Part shown: in pieces, positions 16,499 through 25,645 of the stretch | How the letters are laid out: the number at the start of each line of letters is the position of its first letter | Numbering within the stretch: the first letter of the stretch is position 1 | NCBI GenBank assembly: GCA_002327925.1 | Contig: DCVA01000024.1 | Span: 124,001-188,000 of the forward strand | DNA: 64,000 nucleotides | Direction: 5' to 3' | DNA from: Anaerolineales bacterium UBA2200 | GTDB lineage: Bacteria > Chloroflexota > Anaerolineae > UBA2200 | Made by a program: the position numbers and the translations under genes | The notes under the pieces: model-generated | The model's input: the letters and a program-made list of their open reading frames with translations, nothing else | Told to the model about the DNA's origin: nothing | Database searches by the model: none

Positions 16499-16547
16499 GC
16501 ACAGGCGCCGTAGCACCTTGACGACCGGGCTCAAGCGGAGGTGTGGT

Positions 16548-17294
16548 GTGGCAGTAAATGGCAGCGCGATTCAATACAAGACCAAACAGGACATCGTGTA
16601 CACACAGCTGTATGACGAGATCGTTTCGGGTGGCCATCTTCCCGGCGAAAGACTCGATCTCAATGAGATCGCTGCACGCTACGGCACGAGCCGCACGCCC
16701 GTTCGCGAGGCGATGTGGAGGCTGGAATCGGATGGCCTGATCACCGTTGCGCCTCATCGCGGTTTTGTCGTCTCCAATCTTCCCGTAGAAGAAATCGCGG
16801 AGCTGTATCATATACGCGCCGTCCTGGAGGGGTTGGCGTCGCGATTGGCGGCCGGCAGGCTGTCATCGGAGGAAGCTTCTGCTCTCAGGGCACACCTGGA
16901 GGAGATGCAGACATGCCTCGACGGCGGGGAATGCCAGTCGATCAACACCCTGAACCTGCCCTTTCACGAGATCATCTTCGCCGCCGCCAAGTCACCTCTC
17001 TTGTATCGCTACATTTCGAGCCTCTATGCGGCCACAGCTCGTTACCGCGTACTGACCACCACATGGCCCGGTAGAGCCCGGGAGATAGTCGCCGAACACC
17101 GCGCTCTGGCGGAAGCGATCATCGCGGGTGATGCCGGGGAGGCGGAGCGTATTGCGCGCTTGCACCAGGAGAACAACGCACGTACCGTCATCGCTGTTGC
17201 CCACTCTCTCGGCGAGACTCCCTTACAAACCCTTACTGCATCTGAGCCGGCGACAGGTGCCAGTCATACTGGCACGCACAGTCCGGTACACTAG
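16548..17294 (+). CDS. GntR-family transcriptional regulator (FadR/FCD subfamily)
   Basis: A 248-residue repressor-type protein. Residues about 10-78 form the winged helix-turn-helix with DLNEIAARYGTSRTPVREA and the wing LITVAPHRGFVV. Residues about 84-210 are an all-helical FCD ligand domain (LYHIRAVLEGLA, NLPFHEII, EHRALAEAI), the type that binds carboxylated or sugar-acid ligands with a metal. The GTG at 16548 is chosen because GGAGG is 7 bases upstream. It is the obvious candidate to bind the TTGTATACAAT sites at 7279 and 14986, the second of which controls its own transcript. Confidence 0.9.
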   Translation: MAVNGSAIQYKTKQDIVYTQLYDEIVSGGHLPGERLDLNEIAARYGTSRTPVREAMWRLESDGLITVAPHRGFVVSNLPVEEIAELYHIRAVLEGLASRLAAGRLSSEEASALRAHLEEMQTCLDGGECQSINTLNLPFHEIIFAAAKSPLLYRYISSLYAATARYRVLTTTWPGRAREIVAEHRALAEAIIAGDAGEAERIARLHQENNARTVIAVAHSLGETPLQTLTASEPATGASHTGTHSPVH

Positions 17295-17310
17295 ACACAG
17301 GAGTACAGAA

Positions 17311-18384
17311 ATGGCAATCCCAGAGACTATGACCGCCGCTGTTCTCTACGGCCCCAATGACCTCCGACTGCAACAGGTCCCCGTGCCCCGGCCCGGACCC
17401 GAGGAAGTGCTGCTGAAAGTCCACGCCTGCGCCATTTGCGGCACGGATCCCAAGGTGATCAGCGCGGAGTGGCCGTATCCGCTCCGCTATGGCGAGTTCA
17501 CTCCCGGGCACGAGTACGCCGGAGAGATCGTAGCTGTCGGAAACAATGCCGGCAGCTGGAAGGCAGGAGACCGAGTCGCAGTCGAGGCGCACAAGGGATG
17601 TGGCAGGTGCGTGAACTGCATGCGTGGCCAATACACCAGCTGCCTCAACTATGGCAAACCGGAGACGGGGCACCGCCACTATGGATTTACCACCAATGGC
17701 GGCTATGCCCAGTATGTGGTCAACCACATCAACACACTCTACGAGGTGCCCGACAACCTGCCATACTGGGGCGCTGCCCTGGCAACAACTGCGGGTTGCG
17801 CGATGTTCGCCATCGAGAACGTTGGCGGCTTCATGGCTGGCGAGACTGTGGCAGTGCTCGGCCCTGGACCCATGGGCCTGATGGCGCTGCAGATCGTCAA
17901 AGCCCTGGGAGCGTCCAGGGTGTTCCTCACCGGGACGCGCCAGGAGCGCCTGGCAATCGGGAAGAAGTACGGAGCGGATGTGATCATTGATGTGACCAAG
18001 GAAGACCCGGTGGCCGTCGTCAGGCGCGAGACAGGCGGTCTGGGAGCCAATCTCGTCATCGAGGTGACCGGCGATCCGATCGCTGCCGCGCAGTCGATCG
18101 AGATGGCGGCAAAAGGCGGTCGGATCTCCTTCATCGGCGACCCACTCAAGCCGGCTCTGATGAACATCAAGAAATTCGTGCTCGACGACATGCGTGCCGC
18201 CGGTGTCCGAGGTGAGGGGCGCGCGAACTGCGCCCGCGCCATGGAGCTCTTCCGCATCGGCAAGCTTTCGGCAGAAGGCATAGTCAGTCACCGCTTCCCT
18301 CTCCGCGACATACACAAGGCACTGGATCTCTACATCAACCGAAGGGATGGGGCGATCAAGGTCGTACTCGAACCCCAGGCCTAG
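17311..18384 (+). CDS. Zinc-dependent alcohol dehydrogenase 3
   Basis: A 357-residue medium-chain dehydrogenase more distant from the pair at 13690 and 15413. Catalytic C43, H67 and E68 and structural C97, C100, C103 and C111 are present. The GKPETGHRHYGFTTNGGYAQY stretch is shared in outline with the other two. Its Rossmann loop is LGPGPMGLMALQI. The start at 17311 has CAGGAG upstream. It follows the regulator and precedes the second ABC transporter. A second oxidation step on the same polyol is likely (for example inosose to diketo-inositol), but the order is inferred. Confidence 0.85.
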   Translation: MAIPETMTAAVLYGPNDLRLQQVPVPRPGPEEVLLKVHACAICGTDPKVISAEWPYPLRYGEFTPGHEYAGEIVAVGNNAGSWKAGDRVAVEAHKGCGRCVNCMRGQYTSCLNYGKPETGHRHYGFTTNGGYAQYVVNHINTLYEVPDNLPYWGAALATTAGCAMFAIENVGGFMAGETVAVLGPGPMGLMALQIVKALGASRVFLTGTRQERLAIGKKYGADVIIDVTKEDPVAVVRRETGGLGANLVIEVTGDPIAAAQSIEMAAKGGRISFIGDPLKPALMNIKKFVLDDMRAAGVRGEGRANCARAMELFRIGKLSAEGIVSHRFPLRDIHKALDLYINRRDGAIKVVLEPQA

Positions 18385-18416
18385 TCACTACGGTCACAGG
18401 CAAGGAGGACTAGCAC

Positions 18417-19973
18417 ATGTCCATAGCTCCGCTGGTGAGGCTGACCAACATCACCATGACCTTCCCGGGAGTACGCGCACTGCAAAACGTGAGCTTTGAC
18501 CTGCTGCCGGGCGAAGTGCATGTGCTGTTGGGCGAGAACGGGGCGGGCAAATCCACGCTCATGAAGGTACTCGCCGGCGCATACCAGCCTGACTCGGGCG
18601 AGATTGAGATCAAGGGCCACAAAGTGCGCCTGGCCAACCCTCAACATGCCCAGCAGCTCGGTGTGAGCACGATCTACCAGGAATTCAACCTGGTGCCGTA
18701 CCTCAGCGTGGCCCAGAATATCTACCTGGGGCGTTACCCGAAGCGCCAGGCGCCGCTCGGCTTCCTCGTCGATCACAAGACCATGCGCGAGGATAGCCGC
18801 AAGGTCCTCAATTCACTCAACATGGACGTGGACCCGGCCAGCATCGTTGCCACTCTGGGTGTAGCGCAGCAGCAGATGGTGGAGGTGGCCAAGGCACTCT
18901 CCATCGATGCCCAGGTGCTGATCATGGATGAGCCTACGGCAACGCTGACGGACAGGGAGATCGAGAAGCTGTTCGCCATGATCAACCGACTGCGAGAGCG
19001 TGGGATGGGCATCATCTACATCTCGCACCGGCTGAACGAGGTGCACCAGGTTGGCGACCGCGTCACGGTTCTGCGTGACGGCCAGCTGGTCGACACCCGG
19101 GACGTCAAGGATCTCACGGTCGACCAGATGGTACACATGATGGTCGGACGAGATATCAGCAACATGTTCCCGCGCACCTATCAGTGTCCAGGCGAAGAGG
19201 CTTTGCGCGTCAGGAACCTGAGTTCGGCGCGCAGCGGGCTCAAGGGAATCGACCTGGTCCTGCACACAGGGGAGATTGTGGGCCTCGCCGGGCTGGTCGG
19301 TTCTGGTCGAACCGAGCTCGTTCGTGCGATCTTTGGCGCCGACCCCATCGACTGTGGCGAGATCTTCCTGTTCGGCAACCGCGTCACCGGTCTTTCGCCC
19401 ACCCAATTGGTGGATAAGGGCATGGGACTGCTTCCAGAGGACCGCAAGGCCACGGGTCTGGCTCTCAAGCTGCCCGTGTCCGAGAACGTGGTCATGGCCA
19501 GCCTGCAAAAGCTCTTTCCCAATTCAGTGGTTGACTTGAACAAGGAACGTACCGTGGTCGACAAGTACGTCAAGGACCTGCGCATCGCTACCCCTTCACA
19601 GAAGCGCCTGGTCCAGTTCCTGAGTGGCGGCACCCAGCAAAAGGTAGTGATGGCCAAGTGGCTCGCAACAGAATCTCGGGTGCTGATCTTTGACGAACCC
19701 ACCCGGGGCATCGATGTGGGCGCCAAGGCCGAGATCCACGACTTTATGGACCGGCTCGTCGCGCAGGGTGCTGCCGTTCTGATGGTGTCATCCGACCTTC
19801 CGGAAGTACTTGGAATGAGCGACAGGGTCTATGTCATGCACGAGGGGGCTGTCGTGGGCGAATTCGCGCGGGATGACGCCAAAGCGGAGCGGGTGATTGC
19901 CTGTGCGATGGGCCGGGCAGAAGCTACCACACAGGACCAAGTCCAGGACGACCAGTCGGGACGGGAGGCGTAG
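18417..19973 (+). CDS. Sugar ABC transporter ATP-binding protein 2 (duplicated ATPase)
   Basis: A 518-residue protein with two ABC domains. The first Walker A GENGAGKS is at about 39-46, Walker B is LIMDEPTATLTD, and the second domain has the degenerate GLVGSGRTEL plus FLSGGTQQKVVMAKW and IFDEPTRGIDVG. It starts 32 bases after the third dehydrogenase, with AAGGAGG upstream. It works with two permeases (19975, 20944) and the binding protein at 22070. It resembles the ATPase at 8753 but is clearly a separate system. Confidence 0.93.
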   Translation: MSIAPLVRLTNITMTFPGVRALQNVSFDLLPGEVHVLLGENGAGKSTLMKVLAGAYQPDSGEIEIKGHKVRLANPQHAQQLGVSTIYQEFNLVPYLSVAQNIYLGRYPKRQAPLGFLVDHKTMREDSRKVLNSLNMDVDPASIVATLGVAQQQMVEVAKALSIDAQVLIMDEPTATLTDREIEKLFAMINRLRERGMGIIYISHRLNEVHQVGDRVTVLRDGQLVDTRDVKDLTVDQMVHMMVGRDISNMFPRTYQCPGEEALRVRNLSSARSGLKGIDLVLHTGEIVGLAGLVGSGRTELVRAIFGADPIDCGEIFLFGNRVTGLSPTQLVDKGMGLLPEDRKATGLALKLPVSENVVMASLQKLFPNSVVDLNKERTVVDKYVKDLRIATPSQKRLVQFLSGGTQQKVVMAKWLATESRVLIFDEPTRGIDVGAKAEIHDFMDRLVAQGAAVLMVSSDLPEVLGMSDRVYVMHEGAVVGEFARDDAKAERVIACAMGRAEATTQDQVQDDQSGREA

Positions 19974-19974
19974 C

Positions 19975-20943
19975 ATGGAACAGACCTGTCAGCCCGTTCA
20001 GAAGAAGTGGTTCGACCGAGTGCCCCCCGTTCTGTGGGTGCTGAGCATCATCATCATCTGGTTCGCCGTCGCCAGCCGTGGGAGCTTCTTCACCATCCCG
20101 AACTTTCTCAACATTGCGGTTCAGGGTTCTGTGCTCCTGATCCTGTCATTAGGCGCCACGTGCGTGATCCTGACTGAGGGAATCGACCTCTCTCTGGGCT
20201 CGATCCTCACGCTGGGAGGCGTCATAGCGGTGCTGGCTATGTATCGTGGTGTCCCGGCCATTCCGGCTATGCTCGCAGGCGTCGCATCCGGCTTCCTCTG
20301 TGGCGCGATCACCGGGCTGCTCATCGCTCGCGGGCGCCTGCCGCCCTTCATCGCCACACTGGGCATGTCCGGCCTGGCCGCTGGCGCGGCGGTCGTGATG
20401 ACGAATGCCTCATCCATCTATGCAGACCCTCCTGCATTTGTCTTCTTCGGGAGCGGCCGTCTTTTTGGCGTCGTCCCAATGCCCATCGTAGTGGCAGCCT
20501 TGACCTTTGGTGTCGTCTACGTAATCCTCTACCATACTCCCTTCGGGCACTACATCTTTTCCCTTGGTGGAAACGAGGCAGGTGCTGCGCTATCAGGCGT
20601 AAACACGGTTCTATGGAAGTTCATGACCTACTTAATGGCTGGCGGGCTGGGCGGCGTGGCCGGCGTGCTCATGGCCTCCCGTTTGCATGCGGCTGAGCCA
20701 ACTATCGGCTTGCGCTGGGAGTTCGACGCCATCGCGGCGACCATCATTGGTGGAACTTCGTTCGAAAAAGGACGGGGCGGCATCAGAGGCACAGTGCTCG
20801 GTGTGCTGTTGCTGGCTGTGATGCGAAACGGGCTGAACGTGATCGGCATCCGCCCTGTCTATCAGGCCGTAATTCTTGGCGCGGTGCTGATTATCGCGAT
20901 CATCTTTGACGTGCTGATGAAGAAGAGGCAGGAGGGACTATAG
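19975..20943 (+). CDS. Sugar ABC transporter permease 2a
   Basis: A 322-residue BPD_transp_2-type membrane protein. The segment LTEGIDLSLGSILTLGG and the late GGTSFEKGRGGIRGTVLG motif define the family. The ATG at 19975 follows GGGAGG one base after the ATPase stop; the upstream open frame is ATPase-coding. Together with the next gene it likely forms a heterodimeric permease, unlike system 1, which has a single permease gene. Confidence 0.92.
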   Translation: MEQTCQPVQKKWFDRVPPVLWVLSIIIIWFAVASRGSFFTIPNFLNIAVQGSVLLILSLGATCVILTEGIDLSLGSILTLGGVIAVLAMYRGVPAIPAMLAGVASGFLCGAITGLLIARGRLPPFIATLGMSGLAAGAAVVMTNASSIYADPPAFVFFGSGRLFGVVPMPIVVAALTFGVVYVILYHTPFGHYIFSLGGNEAGAALSGVNTVLWKFMTYLMAGGLGGVAGVLMASRLHAAEPTIGLRWEFDAIAATIIGGTSFEKGRGGIRGTVLGVLLLAVMRNGLNVIGIRPVYQAVILGAVLIIAIIFDVLMKKRQEGL

Positions 20944-21924
20944 ATGGAGAACACAATCCCGGCCAAGGCCGAAAGTCGCCCGGTACTGGCCGAGTTCGTC
21001 TCGCGCTTTTCACGGCTGTTCATGCTGGTTCTCCTGTGCGTTGCGTTGGCCATTGTGGCCCCCGGGTTCTTCCGGATCTCGAACCTGCTGAACGTCTTCC
21101 GCTCAACCAGTCTGCTGGCGATCCTGGCCATCGGCCAGACGATCATCGTGCTCACTGGCGGCATCGATCTATCGATGGGAACAGTGGCTACCCTCGCGGC
21201 CATCGTGACAGCATGGCTGATGGATCGCGCCGCTGTGCCCGTCCCCATGGCGATGGCCGCAGGAATGGCCATCGGAGCCCTGGCAGGCAGTGCCAATGGG
21301 ATGATGCGCGCTTACATCGGCCTGCCGACCTTCGTTGCCACCTACGGCACCCAGTGGATGGCCATCGGTTTCGCTGTAGTGATGCTGGGAGGGTACAACA
21401 TCTACGGCTTTTCGCCGGCCTTCCGGTTCTTCGGTATTGGCCGCGTGGCCGGGATTCCCGTCCCCATCTTCCTCCTGCTGATCATCTGGGTACTGACCTG
21501 GCTGGTGCTCAACCGAACCACATTTGGCCGAAGACTATACGCCACGGGGGCAAATCGTGAGGCAGCGCGTCTCTCAGGCATCGATACGCGCAAGGTGCTG
21601 ATGCAGGCCCATATCCTCAGTGGCATCTACGCTGGCTTCTCCGGCGTATTAATGGCCTCGCTGCTGAACTCAGGCGAGGCGGGCATGTCCGACCAGCAAC
21701 TGCTGCCAGCCATCGCAGCGGTCGTTGTCGGGGGCGCCTCGCTACGCGGCGGGCAGGGAGGAATCCTTGGCGCCGTCATCGGTGCTCTGATTATGACCCT
21801 CATCGGCAATGGAATGAATCTGATGGGGCTTTCATCAAACTGGCAGGGGATCGTGCAGGGTCTTGTCATCCTGGGCGCGGTGCTTCTCGATCAGTGGAGC
21901 CGCAGGTTGCTTGGCCAAGAGTAG
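20944..21924 (+). CDS. Sugar ABC transporter permease 2b
   Basis: A 326-residue BPD_transp_2-type membrane protein starting immediately after the stop of permease 2a, with AGGAGG inside the end of that gene. It has LTGGIDLSMGTVATLAA and GGASLRGGQGGILGAVIG. Several hydrophobic helices cover most of the length. It is the second half of the membrane channel for binding protein 2. Confidence 0.92.
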   Translation: MENTIPAKAESRPVLAEFVSRFSRLFMLVLLCVALAIVAPGFFRISNLLNVFRSTSLLAILAIGQTIIVLTGGIDLSMGTVATLAAIVTAWLMDRAAVPVPMAMAAGMAIGALAGSANGMMRAYIGLPTFVATYGTQWMAIGFAVVMLGGYNIYGFSPAFRFFGIGRVAGIPVPIFLLLIIWVLTWLVLNRTTFGRRLYATGANREAARLSGIDTRKVLMQAHILSGIYAGFSGVLMASLLNSGEAGMSDQQLLPAIAAVVVGGASLRGGQGGILGAVIGALIMTLIGNGMNLMGLSSNWQGIVQGLVILGAVLLDQWSRRLLGQE

Positions 21925-22069
21925 TTCGGCGTGAATCGCCCCGCCAGAGGGCTGAGGTCGGCTTTCACGTTTGCAAAGGGAGGTGAGCCAGCAAGGAACC
22001 TGGACCGCATTCAGATGTACGCAGAACCGTTCGTGAACGCAGATACTTCAAACAGGAGGAGATACCATT

Positions 22070-23134
22070 ATGTCACGCTTCACCAAGTCAGTTCTGTTGG
22101 CCCTGAGCCTGATCATCGCTCTCGGCTCTCTGGCCGCGTGCGCGCCCACGGCCACCCCCACTCCGGTCACCATTATCAAGGAAGTGGAGAAGGAAAAGGT
22201 CGTCGTGATCACGGCCACCCCGCCGCCCGTCGTCGACCTGACCCCGGTCTATGATTTTGACCCGACCGTCACGGCCGCCAAGAAGTACAAGATCGCCGTC
22301 GTGCTCAAGAACTTTACCAACCCCTTCTGGCTGACCCACCAGCGGTGGGCACTGAAGGCCGGCGAGGACTTTGGCGTGGAGGTAACCGTGCTCGCGCCAA
22401 GCAACCCGGACAACGTGGAAGAGCAGATCCGCATCGTCGAAGACCTGATCCAGAAGGGCGTTGACGGCGTGGTGCTCGCTCCCGCTAACACCACGGCCAT
22501 CGCCACCGCTGTTCAGAAGCTGAACGCTGCCAAGATCCCGGTGATCTACGACAACACCCGCGGCAGCGGCGGCGACTATGTGTGCTATATCGGCGCCGAC
22601 AACATCCTCGTTGGCAAGACCGTGGCCGAGGGCGCTGTGCAGGCCATCGGCGATAAGGGCAAGATTCTGATCCTGGAAGGTTTCCCGGGACAGCAGACCG
22701 CTGACGATCGCCGCAAGGGCATGAACGACTTCCTTACCGCCTACACCGGCATCGAAGTGGCCTCGCAGACCGCGCACTGGCGCCGTCTGGAAGGCATGCA
22801 GGTCACAGAGAATACCCTGCAGCGCTGGCCCGACCTGAACGCGGTCATCGGCGCATCGGGCGAAATGGTGCTTGGTGCCATCGAGGCCATCAAGTCGGCC
22901 GGCATCCCCAACGACAAGATCGTTACGGGCGGCGTTGACGTCTATCCCGACATCGTCAAGGCCCTCAAGGCTGGCGAGATGGACTTTACCATTTCGCAGG
23001 CCCCGCAGAAGCAGGCCTACTGGTCTGTGGCGGCGATGATCATGCACCTGAACGGCCAGACCGTACCGAAGGAAATCCGCACCCCCACCGCCATCGTGAC
23101 CGTGGCGAACGCCGACGAGTTCGTCGAGGAATAG
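22070..23134 (+). CDS. Sugar ABC transporter substrate-binding lipoprotein 2
   Basis: A 354-residue RbsB-like lipoprotein. Lipobox LAAC gives Cys24, followed by a Thr/Pro spacer and a Lys/Glu/Val-rich stretch, then the binding domain from KYKIAVVLKNFTNPFW. The NFTNPFW and GVDGVVLAPANT segments are usual in ribose/inositol-type binding proteins. The ATG follows AGGAGGAGA. It comes last in the second transporter operon, whereas the first system starts with its binding protein. The ligand is not known; an inositol or related cyclic polyol is inferred. Confidence 0.92.
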   Translation: MSRFTKSVLLALSLIIALGSLAACAPTATPTPVTIIKEVEKEKVVVITATPPPVVDLTPVYDFDPTVTAAKKYKIAVVLKNFTNPFWLTHQRWALKAGEDFGVEVTVLAPSNPDNVEEQIRIVEDLIQKGVDGVVLAPANTTAIATAVQKLNAAKIPVIYDNTRGSGGDYVCYIGADNILVGKTVAEGAVQAIGDKGKILILEGFPGQQTADDRRKGMNDFLTAYTGIEVASQTAHWRRLEGMQVTENTLQRWPDLNAVIGASGEMVLGAIEAIKSAGIPNDKIVTGGVDVYPDIVKALKAGEMDFTISQAPQKQAYWSVAAMIMHLNGQTVPKEIRTPTAIVTVANADEFVEE

Positions 23135-23135
23135 G

Positions 23136-23169
23136 TCAACTCAGCTCGCCTCTGCGAAGATTGAGTTGA
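23136..23169 (+). repeat. Hairpin after binding protein 2
   Basis: An 8-bp perfect stem TCAACTCA/TGAGTTGA with an 18-base loop begins one base after the stop codon. There is no T-run; it may protect the upstream mRNA 3' end. Confidence 0.4.
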
Positions 23170-23293
23170 TAAATCAGGTCTCACCGAACATCGGTAGACC
23201 CCAGTAACTGAAACCAGGGGTGCCTGACGCCACCGTGTCACGTTCTGGCACTGTGGCGCGCAGGCCCCCTGGAACTTGAGAGGACGGGAGATA

Positions 23294-24301
23294 ATGCCAG
23301 GCAAAGACTACCCGCAAACCTGGGCCGAGATCCGCAGCATCAGCTATGAAGTCTTCAGGCAGAAGAAGCCCACCCGCGCGGACGTCTGGGTCGATGCGGG
23401 CGGCGGCGCGGAGACTGGCACGACAATGCGCTACCAGCGCCAGGTGCTGGACAGCATTCACCTGCGAATGAACGCCATCCATGACATCCGTGAGGTCAAC
23501 CTGGCGACTAGTTTCCTGGACCAGGACATCAAGCTACCCATTGTGATTGCCCCTATGTCCACCCACATCTCGGGTTTTGTGGACAAGCCCTTTGCCGAGC
23601 TGGGCAAGGGAGCCGCTTCTGCAGGAGTCGTGGGTTCGGTTGGCTTCCCCAGCTCACGCGATCAGCACCAGGACATGCTTGCTGCGGGCGCGCCTACATT
23701 CAAAATCATCAAGTGCCTGCGCGATCGAGAGCAGTTGATCAAAGAGCTCCAGCAGGCGGACCAGGACGGCTGCTTTGCCGTCGGCGTGGACATCGATTCT
23801 GCCGCCGGTCTCAAGCCGGGCGGCGACGAGCGCCGTTACGAGGACTTTTCAGCGTTCCCGAGTGTTCAGGAACTGGCGGAGATGCGAGGCGCCACCAAGC
23901 TGCCTTTTATCGTCAAGGGCGTCATGTCGGTGATGGACGCCGTATCTTCAGTGCAAGCTGGTGCAGATCTGATTGTCGTGTCAAGCCACGGCGGTTTTGC
24001 CCTGGACTATGGCGAGGCTCCAGCCGAGGTCATGCCGGAGATCGTCGCCGCCGTAGGCGACAAGGTGGAAATCTGGATGGACAGCGGCATTCGCCGGGGC
24101 ACGGACGTGCTCAAAGCTCTGGCGTTGGGAGCCCGTGGGATCCTCATCGGACGGCTGGCGCTCTGGGGGCTGGCCCTGGATGGCGGGGATGGGGTTGCCC
24201 ATGTCGTCGACTTGCTTGGAGCTGAGCTCAGACGCGCCATGCTTCTCACCGGAACAGAGACAGTCACCGGGGTCTCGCCGGACATTCTCGTCTATTCCTA
24301 G
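23294..24301 (+). CDS. FMN-dependent alpha-hydroxy-acid oxidase/dehydrogenase-family protein
   Basis: A 335-residue TIM-barrel flavoprotein. Seen are PIVIAPMSTHISG (FMN loop), FIVKGVMSVMDA with the FMN-binding Lys, VVSSHGGFALDYG holding the catalytic His, and IWMDSGIRRGTDVLKALALGARGILIGR for phosphate binding. In most relatives the His motif reads SNHGGRQLD; here the Arg is Phe, so typical lactate/glycolate binding may be altered. The ATG at 23294 has GGGAG upstream. It lies between the binding protein and the second M24 gene and may oxidise a hydroxy acid formed in the pathway. Confidence 0.85.
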   Translation: MPGKDYPQTWAEIRSISYEVFRQKKPTRADVWVDAGGGAETGTTMRYQRQVLDSIHLRMNAIHDIREVNLATSFLDQDIKLPIVIAPMSTHISGFVDKPFAELGKGAASAGVVGSVGFPSSRDQHQDMLAAGAPTFKIIKCLRDREQLIKELQQADQDGCFAVGVDIDSAAGLKPGGDERRYEDFSAFPSVQELAEMRGATKLPFIVKGVMSVMDAVSSVQAGADLIVVSSHGGFALDYGEAPAEVMPEIVAAVGDKVEIWMDSGIRRGTDVLKALALGARGILIGRLALWGLALDGGDGVAHVVDLLGAELRRAMLLTGTETVTGVSPDILVYS

Positions 24302-24315
24302 CCTCTCGGAGGCTA
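24299..24315 (+). repeat. Short hairpin at the FMN oxidase stop codon
   Basis: A 7-bp stem TAGCCTC/GAGGCTA with loop TCG starts at the stop codon. No T-run follows, so termination is not supported. Confidence 0.35.
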
Positions 24316-24340
24316 CTAATCCAACATAAGGAGGGCTCAC

Positions 24341-25528
24341 GTGTTTCGAGGTCGAGATGAGTTTCGTATCAAGAGGATGAAGGATCAGATGCGTGCGGAG
24401 GGGATCGACTACCTGATCACCCGCATCGCCGAGAACGTGCTTTATACCACAGGCTACTGGCCCATCTTTGGCGCGTCGATGGCTGTTGTGCCGCTGGAGG
24501 ACGAGCCGACCATCTTCTTCGTGGAAGGCGAGCAGGAATTCGTAGCTGATTCCTGGGTCAAGGACACCCGTGCCTACAAGTTCTTCAATCTGCAGCAAAT
24601 GGCCAACCCCACGCGCGATTTTTCCAAGATGCTCAAGGACCTCTGGAAGGAAAAGGGCTACAACCTCAAGGGTACCATAGGTTATGAGGCCAGTTTTGAG
24701 CTTGTTGCGGCGAACAACGTCTCCGCAGAGTCGCGCGTACCCACTCAGTGCAGCTTTGAGATGCTTTTTGGCGCTTTTCCGGATGCCAAGTTCGTGGATG
24801 CATCCAACGCCTTACGCAAGGCTCGCATCGTCAAGTCCCCGCTGGAGGTTGAGCTGATCCGGACCGCCTGCGATGTGGGCGCCTTTGGCTACGTAGCCGG
24901 TCGTGAGTTGATGATCCCCGGGGTGAGCGAAGCCGAAGTGTCCGGCGCGGTCGAAGGCCGAATGTACGGCAAGGGCGTCGGGTACAACGGCGTGCGACGC
25001 GCCCGCGGCTATTGCTTCGCCATGTCCGGCCCCAACTCGGCCATATCCTGGCGGCCGTTCTGCATCGCCAGTGCGCGCAAGCTCGAGAGGGGTGATGTCG
25101 TACTGCTGGAGCTGGACGGCTTCACCGATGGCTACTTCTTCGACCTGACCCGCACAATGTCCGTAGGCGACCCCACTCCGCGGGCCCAAGAGATCTGGGG
25201 CATCGTCAACGAGGCGGTCGATGCTGCGCTCAAGATCATCAAGCCAGGCACGCCGGCCAGCGAGCTGAACCGCGTCGCGCAGCAGGTCATCATTGACCGA
25301 GGCCACGGTGCGCATTTCGTGCACCACGTCGGACACGGAGTGGGCCTGCAGTTCCACGAGCCGCCCACACTGCATCCGGAAAGCAAAGAGCTGCTCGAAG
25401 AGGGAATGACCTTTGCCGTCGAGCCGGCCATCTATATCCAGGGTTGGGGTGGCGTACGCATCGAAGAGAACGTCGTCGTTACCAAGGACGGCTATCAGAG
25501 CCTCTGCGCCTACACCCGCAGCCTGTAG
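24341..25528 (+). CDS. M24-family (Xaa-Pro peptidase/creatinase fold) protein, copy 2
   Basis: A 395-residue paralog of the protein at 11258, of the same length and with the same YxTGYWPIFGASMAVVP block. It starts at a GTG with AAGGAGG upstream. The metal-site segments are LELDGFTDGYFFDLTRT, HHVGHGVGLQFHEPP, AVEPAIY and RIEENVVV. The first usual Asp ligand is again Glu. The paired retention of both copies, each beside one of the two ABC systems, suggests that M24 activity belongs to the catabolic route, perhaps cleaving an amide or ring bond, but the substrate is unknown. Confidence 0.85.
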   Translation: MFRGRDEFRIKRMKDQMRAEGIDYLITRIAENVLYTTGYWPIFGASMAVVPLEDEPTIFFVEGEQEFVADSWVKDTRAYKFFNLQQMANPTRDFSKMLKDLWKEKGYNLKGTIGYEASFELVAANNVSAESRVPTQCSFEMLFGAFPDAKFVDASNALRKARIVKSPLEVELIRTACDVGAFGYVAGRELMIPGVSEAEVSGAVEGRMYGKGVGYNGVRRARGYCFAMSGPNSAISWRPFCIASARKLERGDVVLLELDGFTDGYFFDLTRTMSVGDPTPRAQEIWGIVNEAVDAALKIIKPGTPASELNRVAQQVIIDRGHGAHFVHHVGHGVGLQFHEPPTLHPESKELLEEGMTFAVEPAIYIQGWGGVRIEENVVVTKDGYQSLCAYTRSL

Positions 25529-25549
25529 GACGCCCGAGTTACACTACCG

Positions 25550-25625
25550 GGACTCTGAGCCGGTCTGCCCGAGGAACCAGGGTCGGATCGCAACCTGCGT
25601 TCGTCGGAAGGCTGGCTCAGAGTCC
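25550..25625 (+). repeat. Long-range inverted repeat between M24 copy 2 and the cupin gene
   Basis: GGACTCTGAGCC (25550-25561) is perfectly complementary to GGCTCAGAGTCC (25614-25625), giving a 12-bp stem with a 52-base internal region that can fold further. It ends shortly before the GAAAGGAG ribosome site of the cupin gene, so it may influence cupin translation or transcript stability. Confidence 0.6.
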
Positions 25626-25645
25626 GTCTGAAAGGAGTTTTCTCT

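Noticed and set aside
4771..25528. Creatinine/creatine degradation (creatininase fold at 4771 plus two creatinase-fold M24 proteins)
   Set aside because: The creatininase-fold protein is about 100 residues too long and matches IolN-like motifs; the neighbours are sugar transport, polyol dehydrogenase and transketolase genes, with no sarcosine metabolism.
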